This document shows positions 55,101 to 64,000 of a stretch of 64,000 bases of DNA, piece after piece. Numbering within the stretch: the stretch's first letter is position 1; each line of letters begins with the position of its first letter. This stretch comes from Tiliqua scincoides. Lineage: Eukaryota > Chordata > Lepidosauria > Squamata > Scincidae. A model generated the notes under the pieces. It searched no databases. It was not told where the DNA came from and saw nothing but the letters and a program-made list of their open reading frames with translations. The position numbers were made by a program, and so were the translations under genes. The stretch lies in assembly GCF_035046505.1 (NCBI RefSeq), contig NC_089824.1, positions 224,396,244 to 224,460,243 of the forward strand, written 5' to 3'.

Positions 55101-58100
55101 CCAGTTTAGGAATGGCTGCTCTAGACCAGCAATTTTCAACCGTTTTCATCTCAGGGCACACTGACAAGGTACTAAAATTGTCAAGGCACATCACCAGCTT
55201 TTTGATAACTGACAAAGCACACTATATTGCTAGTGTGTTCACATCCTTGATTAGTCTTAATAATAAATGACCTTCCTCCAAATTCCCACAGCATACCTGC
55301 AGATCATTTGTGGCCCACCAGGGTGCTGTGGCACAGTGGTTGAAAGTCGCTGCTCTAGACCAATGCGTAAAGCACAGTAGCATGAGCAAGAATGAGCAAG
55401 ACAGACTAGAGCTGTTGGTACAGGAAGGCAGCTAAAATCTAACAGGCACTGCTGAAACCTGGGAGGGGCGAGATGCAGGAGCACAACAAGGTAAGTGAAA
55501 GGCAGAACTTGGCCAAAAAGGCAGCGTGGGGAAGTAGCGCTGTGTATTAAGGCAGGTGAGCAGGAAACGCTGGATGGCAGCGTTGGGGTAAAAATACAAG
55601 GGGAAGGAAGGGGTGGAGAGAAAGGTGTGGAAGTCCTTGACAGGCCGCCCCGTCAGAAGGAAGACCTGAGTGATGCCAAATTTTCAGATGTGGGAATAGC
55701 GGGAGACTTTGTGTACCCAGATTTCTACAGGGAAAGGTTCTCTGCCAAGGATGAGAAGCCTCAGGTTCCTGACATGCCTTGCTGACGATTCTATACGCCA
55801 GCAGCACATGGAGGAATCTGGTGACTGGCTACCTTAGACCTTAGCCAGGTGGCTCTGCTTTTGAGCAGAGTTCTTTGGATTGGGGGTGAATGAAGGCAGC
55901 CCAGGCGCTGACAGCACCAAGGGATCCAATACAATCCTGGTAGCAAGTCCCACACCGAATGGATGGGACCAGATCAAGGACAGGGCCAGAAGAGGGAGGC
56001 AGCACAGATCTCAGAAGGCTGGGAGCAGCTGTCTCCTACGGGAGGGAAGCCAGCCAACGCTCAACGAAGCCACACAGTTGAGCCTGTGGTGGAAAATGGG
56101 GGTGCCATACACTCCTCCCCCACAGGCACTTGAAGCCCAAGAGAAGACTACAGCCATAGAGCCTCAAACCTCAGAGAAGACTGCTTTCTCCCCACTGACC
56201 CCATGACGACATCCTTGTGGATAAAACCATGGAGAATGAGTGCAAAGATGCCTGCCTGCCTGTTTCCAGCGAGGACCATTAAATGGCTCCACACCAACAT
56301 GGGAGGAGGAGCCTAATGTAGTGCAGGGGGCTCTGCCTCAAGTCAGGTGTTGCTCCGCATATTTATAAGAGGCCTAGATGAGGGTGCAAAGAAGATTTGC
56401 AGGTGACAAAATGGGGGGGGGGATAACTAGCACCCTGGAACGGCAGGTCAGGATTCGGAATGACTTCAAAAGTTGTCCCCAGTGGGCCCAGATTAGCACA
56501 TGAAGTTCAAGAGACAAATGAAAGGTTCTGCACCGAGGCACAAAAAAGTACACAGCAGGGAGAGGGGGCTTGGGAACAGCTTACAGGAGCAAGATCTTGG
56601 CACCCCCGTGGACTGCAAACTGACCATGAGCCAGCAGCGTGATGCGTTGGAGGAAAAGCGAACACACTGCTGGCCTGCACCGGCAGAGACAGGGACTTCA
56701 GATCCCGAGAAGGAGCAGCTCAGCTCTCCTCTGCTCCAGTCAGACCGCACTGGGAATCTCGCGTCCAGTTTTGGGCACACTCTTTTAGGAGGGACAGTGG
56801 TGAGCTGGAGCAGGGTCCGGAAATGCAGCCCCACAAGGAACGCTTTAAGGAGCTTGCCTGCTGAGCCCGGGGGAGAGACGGAGCCTCCCTAATGCACTGG
56901 AAGAGCTGACCCACAGGAGAAGGGCAGGACTTGCTCCTCTCTGTGGTTCCTGAGGGCGGGAATGGACTGAAACCACACAACTCAGCTGCACATGCCAAAG
57001 CATTTCACAAGCGTGAGAGCTGCCTGGTGCTGGAGCAGCCTGCCTCCTGCAGCGATGGGCTCTCCTTCCTGGGAAGTCTCCAAGCAGAGGACAGAGGCTG
57101 CCTGGCAGGGAGGCTGCAGGCTACGTGTTGCAGGGATTGCACTGGATGACCTCTAAGCACCTTCCAGTTCCAAGATTCGGTGGGACTTCCAGCAGGCTAC
57201 ACAGACTCCAACTGAACTAGGAACACTTTCCCCAAACAAACCCTTACGCTCCACCCTCTCCTCCTCCCAGTGAAAGTCAGCCCACTGACCATGTAGTCTT
57301 CCTTGGAGGCTGAGTGGTCCCGCCGCAGCCAGCTGAAAGTGTCCTCCACATTCCACTTCACCACCTTCCTGCTGTCTGGAGAGGCACTCCTGCAGACACA
57401 GAGCACTTCCTTGAGACCGAGTGCTCACTTCTGCGGCATTCGAGACCTTTCCCTGCATTGCACGCGACTGCCCTGCAGCCCTGGCCAATCCACTTGGACT
57501 GCCAGCGAATTCCCGGCCCCTGCCCTGGGTCACCTTTGAAGCAGCCCCTCTAGTGACTCTCCCCTGAATGCTCCCCAATAACCCCCCCCCCCACAGGACA
57601 CCAACCTGGATTCAATGAGTCTCTTGGCCGCCTCCGCGTACTTAAAGAGCAATCGCTTAGCTTCCTCCCGGAACTTGATTCTGGACAACCTGCAGAACAT
57701 GCCCAGAGGAAGGAGGTGAGGGGGGCCTGGTAAGGAAGGCAAGGCCGCTCCTGGCCCCTGAGGGGCTCTGCCGCCACTCCACACCCATCTTCCTCCAATT
57801 ACCTGATGGGAATGTCATTCATGATCTCTCTGAACATGGATGGAGACACGACTGGCTCACAGCTGCTGGGCAGCAAAGGATCTGTCCCCTTGTCCACCAC
57901 CTTCCTTTCCAACATCCAGCGGTTGAAGGATTCTCGGGGGGGATCGATTCCTGGCAGGAACACAGAGCGTGGCCATCAGGGCCCAGGTTGGGGGCCCTGC
58001 AGGGGGCGCAGGGAATGAATGTCAGGTGGAGGGCAGAGACCACCAACCTTCTCGCTGCTGGCAGAGCTCCCGGTAATGCTGGCGCAGCTTCAGCATCAGT

Positions 58101-61100
58101 TGGGAGCGGAGAAGTTCCACCTCCGGGTGAGGGGTCAGCACCTCTGATGGGGCTCTCTGCTTCATAACAGCATTAGTCTGGACATCCAGGTCCCAGTACA
58201 CCCTGCAGCAGCAACACACAGCCAGGAGACATCACAAGGCGCAGAGCCCAGCATGGGGACTGACAAGGCCCCCTCTCCCATGTGCTCCAGCAGCAGGGCA
58301 GGGACCCACTGAGCCATTTCTCCTGCCTCTGGGACTGTGACTCACTCAGTTGGTCGCAAAAGAGCTGTCTGCTTGTCTTCCAGAGAGACCCCCCACATCT
58401 TCAGCAGAGGAGTTCCAGGAGTGCTGGAGGAGTTGAGGGCTGGCTGAGCCGGGAGGTTTCCTGGCACATCCACCTAAAGGAGAGGAATATCACATTACAC
58501 TGGAGGTGGGGGGGGGGGCAGAATGCCAGACTGTCAACCCACGACTTCGCCCCAATGCCAGGCTGCCCTCCTTTCACCCCACTGTTTCCCCATGTGACAT
58601 CAGGAGACTCCGACACTGGTCTGTTCTCAGCGGCAGAGACAAAATGAAGCTGAGCTTCTATCTTTCCCAGCAGGTTCCTCCAACTCTCAAAGATAAGTGA
58701 CCCTGCCCACTGCTTCCTGCCAAGGAGGCTACACTGTGGCTGCCCAAGTGCACCCTGAGGGCCTTAACTGCTCTGACTCGCTCACTGCCAAGGTGACTAG
58801 AGTGACCTCCTCACTTCCCTGGGAAGGATGCTAACTTGGTCCGACTCTCTTCCTGCGATCAAGGCTCTCTGCCCTTTGGAGCCCTCCAGTCATAGACTGC
58901 CAGCGCTGGAAGGAACCATGGGGATCATATATTCCAAGCCCCAGCTCAGTGCAGGCCACTGAAGTATCGTTGATGGGCAGCCATCCCAGGTTGTGCTTGA
59001 AAGCCTCCAGTGAGGGAGGCCACAGCTGCACAAGGCAGCAGACTGCTCCACTGCCAGGCTCCATCGCCATAAGGAATTTCTCCGCGTGTCTAGTCTAAAC
59101 CCACTTTGTTGTAGTGTCAACCTGTTAGTCCTCATGTACCTTCAAAAGTAAGCCCAGCCCTTCTGAGCATAAACCCTTCCAATACTGAAAGAAGCCTCTC
59201 CTACTCTCTCCTCTCCTACTTCTCTTTTCCAAGCTGAACACACCAAACTCCTTTAAGCCATTTCTGCCCAACATTGCATATACGCAACAGGGATCAATGT
59301 GTATACCAGTGGCTGGGCAGAAATAGGTTAACAGTCCCTCTCAGGACTCCCCCCCCCCATCCTAACTGTCCTCCTCTGAACTTTTTCCAGCTTATCAAAG
59401 TTCTGGACACGACACTCCAAGCAAGGTCCGGCTGGTGGGACACAGAGCGGGATGCTGATCTTTCTGGCTCTGTTCCTGCAGTGCACTGCTGGCTCACGTT
59501 CAGCCTGTGGTCCATGAAGACTCCTTGATTATTGTGACACAGGCTGCCTCCAAGTCAGCTCTCTCTGCCCCCGTCCCCAGGCTTGCACCTCTGATTTTCT
59601 GTTCCTACACAGAAGGCCTTGCGTTGCTCTCCACTGAACGTCATCCAGCTGGTGTGAAGGAGCCTGTCTAGGCCACTGAGAATCCTGATTCAATCTTCAG
59701 GGAGCTAGCTGACCTCCCCACCAGCTTTTCCCTACCGTCCAGGTCCCTGTAGAACTGTTGGACAGTACAGGGCCCAAGACAGAGTCTTATGGTGGCCCTC
59801 CACTTGCTTCCCCCCCTTCTGGTGGACACAGAACCATGCGATGCACTCGCAAAGAACAGCTGTTCAGCCAGCTTTGAATCTGCTGAATGGGAGCACTGAC
59901 TGGCACCCATTTCGCCATTTGATCCACATGGTTACCATGGGAGACACAGTCAAATGCTCTGCTGAAATATCGGAAGGCCACGTCCACGGCATTTGCCCGT
60001 CTGCCAGACCAGTCGTTTTGTCAAAAGAAGACTTACTGTTGGCCAGGTTACCCTACATGATTGCTGAGTAACACATTTTGCCAACACACATTTGGCTTCC
60101 TTGAACCTTACACCAATTCCTGGGCATAATTGGGGTGCTGCTTCTAAAAATGGAAACCATTTTGCCCTATCACGTCTAGTTTTGGAGACAAGGCATAGTC
60201 TCTTTACTGAATGGTTGAAGCAGCTTCCTCACGAAGAACCCTATGCCATATCTTCCTCGTGAGAAAGCTGCATGAACCATTCGCTGAGGCTATACTATAT
60301 CTCCAAAACTAGATGTGATGGGGCAAAACGGATGCAATTTTTGGAATTGGCATCCCAAATTCATATATAACCATTAAAAAGTTTGGGGAAAACTTTTCTG
60401 ACGCTCAATTTCGTAGGCCTGTGTGATCAGTGAGGTCTGCGACTCCTTCAGCCTGAACCAGAAACAAGTGCTCGACAGGGAAACAGAGCCTACCTTGGGC
60501 TTCTTGATGCTGTTGCCACTAGGCTGAACCTCCTCGGAAAGTCTCCGTTTCCGCACCTTACTTTCCACGGCAGCATCGCCCACTCCCCCTTCTGCAGGCA
60601 CTGGGGCTGCGTTCAGACCCAGAGGGTCGGACTAAAGACACCCAGAGAAAGGAACAATTATGAGGTGGACGATGGGCTCTGCCATCACGCCCCAGATGCA
60701 GGCCTCGTGCCTCGGAAGGACCCTATCCATCCAAACATGTGTTGCCTGTCCAGATGCACATAGCATGGTGCTGGACCCCAGGGCAAACTGGTTGCAGGCA
60801 GCAAGGGGTGCTCCTATCTCCTCATGCCCCCAACTTCTGGTGCCTGAACAAGGCCAGCCAGTCAGCAACTCACAATGACGTCGTGCTGCCCTAGCAGGGG
60901 CATCTCCCAGAGCGACTGGTTGGTGAAACGGTTGAAATAGTAGGGACGATTCTCCCGCTTGCTCCAGCACTTCTCCCAGCCAGCCTGCACCAGCTCATCT
61001 GAGAGAGAACATGACAGTCAGGAATCAGAATATTGTGGAATGGGGAGACGGGGGGGGGCAATAGACAGATAGCTTGCCTGCTCCCCCCCCCCACAGGCAA

Positions 61101-61263
61101 GCAGCTCCCTCAGCTACACTCCCAACAAATGATAAATACCTGGCAAATCCTGCACCAGCCGAATCAGTTTGGGGGAGCTTGGTTGGTTTTGATGGGAGGT
61201 ACCAGGAGAGTGGCTCATCAGAGCAGCTTCCTCCCTGGAGCTGCCGTGGTTCTCATTGGCCAT
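52168..61263 (-). CDS. PCIF1: PCIF1/CAPAM cap-specific adenosine-N6-methyltransferase
   Basis: Complete gene, 15 coding exons, 709 residues (human 704). Exons right to left: 61140-61263, 60874-60998, 60494-60631, 58346-58473, 58048-58202, 57803-57950, 57606-57689, 57290-57389, 54461-54623, 54056-54228, 53799-53885, 53459-53643, 53157-53250, 52875-53050, 52168-52417; total 2130 bases, all GT/AG. The enzyme methylates N6 of cap-adjacent 2'-O-methyladenosine in the nucleus and binds phosphorylated RNA polymerase II CTD. The WW domain is at residues ~43-75 (AGWEKCW to SLWEMP), a KRRLSEE basic patch follows, and the catalytic NPPF is at 552-555. The carboxy tail has an alanine/serine run where human has serine. 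Start MANENHGS matches human. One acceptor (54228 or 54225) is ambiguous by CAGCAG. Convergent with ZNF335, as in human. Confidence 0.97.
53157..53250 (-). other. PCIF1: PCIF1 catalytic exon with NPPF motif
   Basis: It encodes [20 protein letters not shown] followed by [14 protein letters not shown] (552-555) is the active-site signature of this N6-adenine methyltransferase group, and its integrity indicates an active enzyme. Confidence 0.95.
55000..55118 (-). mobile_element. hAT-type element end
   Basis: In reverse complement it begins CAGCCATTCCTAAACTGGTG followed by GGTCACAGCCC, resembling the CAGTGTTTCTCAAACC end at 46197. It abuts the CTCTAGAC that precedes the next element. The other end is not identified. 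Confidence 0.5.
55127..55352. mobile_element. 226-bp non-autonomous hAT element, complete
   Basis: Ends CAGCAATTTTCAACC and, in reverse complement, CAGCGACTTTCAACC form 15-base terminal inverted repeats with two mismatches. The 8-base target duplication CTCTAGAC flanks it exactly (55119-55126 and 55353-55360). No coding capacity. Confidence 0.9.
56320..57185 (+). mobile_element. Old CR1 3' portion
   Basis: Worn coding for the CR1 tail region is followed by the amniote CR1 end (GGGATTGCACTGGATGACCTC, then CCTTCCAGTTCCAAGATTC). Highly diverged, in a PCIF1 intron. Confidence 0.7.
58885..60060 (-). mobile_element. Old CR1 in PCIF1 intron
   Basis: The left part is the typical CR1 3' end on the minus strand (GTCATAGACTGCCAGCGCTG, then GGAAGGAACCATGGGGATCA). 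The right part encodes worn reverse transcriptase ([19 protein letters not shown], a decayed DFSKAFDtVsH). It fills intron 58474-60493 together with foldback copy B. Confidence 0.75.
60080..60420. repeat. Foldback (palindromic) repeat, copy B
   Basis: Inverted relative to copy A at 8482-8849. It has two ~95-base arms with CTAGTTTTGGAGACAAGGC-like and GAATGGTTGAAGCAGCTTCC-like blocks facing their complements, and the same outer ends. The arms differ from copy A at many positions, so the insertions are not recent. Confidence 0.7.
60874..60998 (-). other. PCIF1: PCIF1 WW-domain exon
   Basis: A single exon carries both WW tryptophans with the YYFNRFTNQ core, for binding phospho-Ser5 CTD repeats of RNA polymerase II by family knowledge. 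Confidence 0.95.
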
Positions 61264-61278
61264 TTTTCCACATTTGCA

Positions 61279-63124
61279 CTAGAGGAAACACAAGGTAACA
61301 GCATCACTACATGCCCCTCCACAGTCAAGTCTGTGCCCAGCCCAAGAGAACCAGCCTGTTGGCCTGCACATCCTACTGAAACCTGCACACTGCCCTACCA
61401 GGGACCCAGTGCAACCCACCACCCCTTTCTGCTTACAAGAAACCACAAAACGGCACTGGACATGCTAGCACCAGGACAAGGTGCAACACGTTAAGCACAA
61501 GCATGCTTCCCAGCCCCATAAAGTGGCAGCAGGTCTAACCAGAAGAGGGGATCCCTCATCCTATTTATCCAACGAATGCTCTGGGGCCTTTAACTTCCTG
61601 CTCCCTCCAAGGCAGATCAGGGTCAAGAAGACTCCAGTGCCTTGCAGCAGATGGCACGTGCAAGCCACAAGGCACCACATGAGAAAATGATGACTACCAA
61701 GCTCTCTCTGTGGAAGATTCCACAGAGTTATTCCACAGAAATGACTACCAAGTTTCCTCTTTGAGTTATTGCTGGGGAGTTCACTGACCACTCCGCTCCA
61801 GAGTTTTTGCCCATCACAATTGGGCCAAGGACCACAAGGCACTGAAAGCACGTGGGAAAGCGCAGGCTCAGAACATTTGAAAACTCTGGAACATTCTCTT
61901 GCTCTGGCAGCCAAGCTCCAGGTGCTGCAGAAGGCAGGGAAGGGCACTTTCCCTTTTCCGTACTAGCCCTCGCTTGAACCTGCGAGTGGGTGCAGACGTG
62001 ATGGGCGCGCACCCAGGACGCGGCCCAAGACCCCGCTAGCAGTCCAGCAGCTTCCAAAAGAAGCGGCCTGAACAACTGCTGCCAAGCTGGCCTTTGCTAG
62101 GAACTTGCCCAGCGGCTTGGGGAAGCTCCAACAGGCAGGCGTTCTGCAGCTCGGCTTCTGTGGGCGCTGCAACTGAGAGCCGGAGGCCGGGACCAGCGGA
62201 GGGACTTCTCCCGTCCAGCGGCCCTGTCCTGGGGAGCAGCTTCTTCAGGTCGCCTGCTCAGCACCGCGTCCCCCTTCCCGGGCAGTCCCTTCCCGCCAAG
62301 CGCAGGCCGGAAGAGAGCGAGGCAGCCCTGCGGGACAGGCGCACTGGGCGCAGCGGCTCTGGCTCCTGCAGGCCTCCCTGCTCCCGCTCCGCCAGCACTG
62401 CACAGCCCGCCTGCCAGGCGGGGCCTCTTCCTGCTTCGGCAGCGGGAGCGGGCGCTGCAGGTCCGGGTTCTGCCGGGGCCTCCAGAGAACCGCAGGCGCG
62501 CGCAGGCAGGCCAGGCCAGGCCAGGCGCCTCTGCTCCAGGGCCGCGCAGGCCAGCTGAGCGCCCGCGCTCCAGGCCGGTGCGAGTCCGGGGCGCCCTGGC
62601 GCAGGGCCTGGAACTGCGAGCGGGGCGCGGCGCAGGCGCGGGCTACGCACGGGGCTCGGCGGCGCGGGGCGGGTCCCTCCCGGGGCGGCGTCTCCGGCTC
62701 GGGGGCGCGCGCGGTCCGCGGAGCTGCCGGCGACTCAGGCCTGCGCGCGGCGCGGCTGGCGGGCGCTGGCGAGGGCGCGGGCGGGCCCGGAACGCGGGGC
62801 TGCAAGAGACGGGGCTGCAGGTGACTCCCGGGCGCGGCCTCCCTCGCGGAGCGGGGCGCCGGGCCTCCCTCCGGCCGGGGGGCGGCTCCGCGGCGCGCCT
62901 CCCTCCGCCCATCCGCCCGGCGGGCCCCTCCGCGGGCCGGACCCCTCCCGCAGCGGGGCGCGGGCGCGTGCCCGGCCGGGGGCGCGCGCGTTCCAAGATG
63001 GCGGCGGCGGCGGCCCCTCGTCAGCGCGGCGGCCGCCCCCCGCCAGGCCCCGCCCCGCCCGCGGGCGGGCGGCCGGGCGCGCGCGCGCGCTGAGGGAGGA
63101 GCCTCCGGCGCGGGCCGCCCTCAC
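61279..63124 (-). other. PCIF1: PCIF1 first intron
   Basis: The left half is ordinary unique sequence and the right half is CpG island. No coding exon is recognised; long open frames in the island are compositional. Confidence 0.6.
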
Positions 63125-63780
63125 CTGCGCGCGGGGCCCGCGGGCCGCTCCGCTCCCCTCCGCAGTCCCGCCGCTGCCTCTCCGCGGCCGCCGCCGCCAT
63201 CTTGTCTTCGGTCCGCGGCTGGCAGCGCAGGCGCCGCGCACGCCCCGCCCCGCTCCTGCGCACGCGCCCCGCCGCCCCGGCCCCGCCTCCGCCGGGCGCC
63301 TCCCGGGCTGAGCCGGGCCGGGCCGAGCCGGGCGGGGGCCGGGCGGTGTCGGCGGAGGCCCAGAGCTCGCCAGAGGCGCCTGCCTGCGCGGCCTGGAGCC
63401 CAGCGGGGCCCTGAAGGAGGCGCGCCGTCGAGGCCGGGGCCGCGGGCGGCTGCGTGCGCTCGGGCAGCCCTCCGGCCAGCTGACGCAGACGCGAGCCGGA
63501 GGCTGAGACCCCTCCCGGCCGGCCCCCGCCAGGCTTCCGGGCCTGCTGCAGCCCCCCGGCCAGTCTGCGGCTGCCTCCCGGGGCCGGACTCCGGCACTGC
63601 TGGCTGCAGGGCGCCCGGGACGCGCTTCGGCTCCCCGGTCTGCGGGCTCGGAAGCAGGCCCTCTGGCAAAGCCCCCTCCCGCTGCCTCCCGGGGCTCCGC
63701 ACTGCTGCGACTCCCCTCGTCGCCCGTGCGCTCGCTTGGCAGGACGGAGCGCTCCTGCAGAGGACTTGTTCCCCGCTCGC
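62130..63780. promoter_or_regulatory. CpG island, PCIF1 promoter
   Basis: Very GC- and CpG-dense with no TATA box. Two YY1-type AAGATGGCGGC motifs face opposite ways (plus strand 62996-63006; minus strand 63192-63202). GGGGCGGGGC-type Sp1 sites also occur. In human PLTP lies head-to-head upstream of PCIF1, so this island could serve a divergent gene beyond the right edge (inference). Confidence 0.75.
63125..63240 (-). other. PCIF1: Predicted PCIF1 5' UTR exon 1
   Basis: The donor CGCGCAG|GTGAGG puts the exon edge at 63125. It would splice to the acceptor TCCTCTAG at 61279, whose exon carries the start ATG 15 bases in. The upstream edge is not visible; 63240 is approximate. The exon contains an upstream ATG at 63198-63200. 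Confidence 0.65.
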
Positions 63781-63829
63781 ATGGCGTCTCGTTCAGAATT
63801 ACGTCTCGTAATGTCGAGACAAAGAATCC

Positions 63830-64000
63830 TGCGGGACGGACAGAGTGGAGAGAGACTCGCACAGCTCCAGAACCGGGGCACAGCCGCTGAAGCTGAGCGT
63901 TGGGAGGGTTAGGACGGGCAGAAGAAAATATGTCTTTACTCAGAGTGTGGTCGGTCTGTGGAACTCCTTGCCACAGGATGTGGTGATGGCGTCTGGCCTG
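63830..64000 (+). mobile_element. CR1 3' coding part running off the right edge
   Basis: GACAGAGTGGAGAGAGACTC, then CCAGAACCGGGGCACAGCCG, then GTCTGTGGAACTCCTTGCCA match the CR1 carboxy tail. CpG-type changes (more C and G than other copies) suggest drift inside the island. Confidence 0.8.

Larger units (their letters stand above)
54624..57289. other. Largest PCIF1 internal intron, repeat-filled
   Basis: It holds two abutting hAT-type elements (about 55000-55360) and an old CR1 (56320-57185). The rest is unassigned. Confidence 0.6.

Noticed and set aside
63198-63200. ATG in exon 1 as the true PCIF1 start
   Set aside because: Its frame closes at a TGA right after the conserved MANENHG start, so it is an upstream ORF and not an amino-terminal extension.
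62735-63881. Long open frames on both strands in the PCIF1 CpG island
   Set aside because: GC-driven absence of stops. PCIF1's real start matches human in the exon at 61263, so these are UTR, intron or promoter.

Overview
The window is GC-rich vertebrate DNA and looks like a squamate reptile. Introns and spacers are filled with CR1, L2 and RTE-like LINEs, tRNA-derived SINEs (one resembling Sauria SINE), hAT-type fragments and small MITEs. Host genes have vertebrate exon/intron structure, with exon phases that close exactly. No prokaryotic feature, CRISPR array, or LTR or virus-like element was recognised. One insertion at about 17.1-18.1 kb remains unclassified.

Layout: (i) 1-3064 is intronic or upstream sequence with old L2/CR1 debris. 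(ii) 3065-16287 (+) holds the last 21 coding exons (948 codons) of ZNF335, a 12-finger C2H2 co-activator; its amino terminus lies left of the window. Its poly(A) signal is at 16582. (iii) 16.6-41 kb is a repeat-rich spacer. It contains a CR1 inside which another CR1 sits, which itself holds an RTE-like element (30.5-36 kb), a head-to-head RTE-like pair (26.7-29.1 kb), and several MITEs and tandem repeats. (iv) 41212-42523 (+) is a compact two-exon Iroquois-class (TALE) homeobox gene with a TATA box and a poly(A) signal. (v) 44530-45240 (-) is an RNF182-like RING ligase with two membrane segments. A predicted 5' UTR exon lies next to an RFX-type X-box. (vi) 46.2-51.4 kb is spacer with a hAT fragment and an L2. 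(vii) 51425-63240 (-) is complete PCIF1 (15 coding exons, 709 aa), with a 5' UTR exon in a CpG-island promoter at 62.1-63.8 kb. (viii) A CR1 3' part runs off the right edge.

ZNF335 and PCIF1 are convergent neighbours in human as well, so the frame is conserved synteny. The unusual part is the convergent homeobox/RING pair lying between them. ZNF335 acts in H3K4-methyltransferase recruitment. PCIF1 (CAPAM) places N6-methyl on cap-adjacent 2'-O-methyladenosine and binds the RNA polymerase II CTD. The middle pair has no obvious functional tie to either.

Limits: gene names rest on remembered protein families. Splice sites were chosen by GT/AG, phase continuity and family match. Repeat edges are approximate unless a target-site duplication is given.
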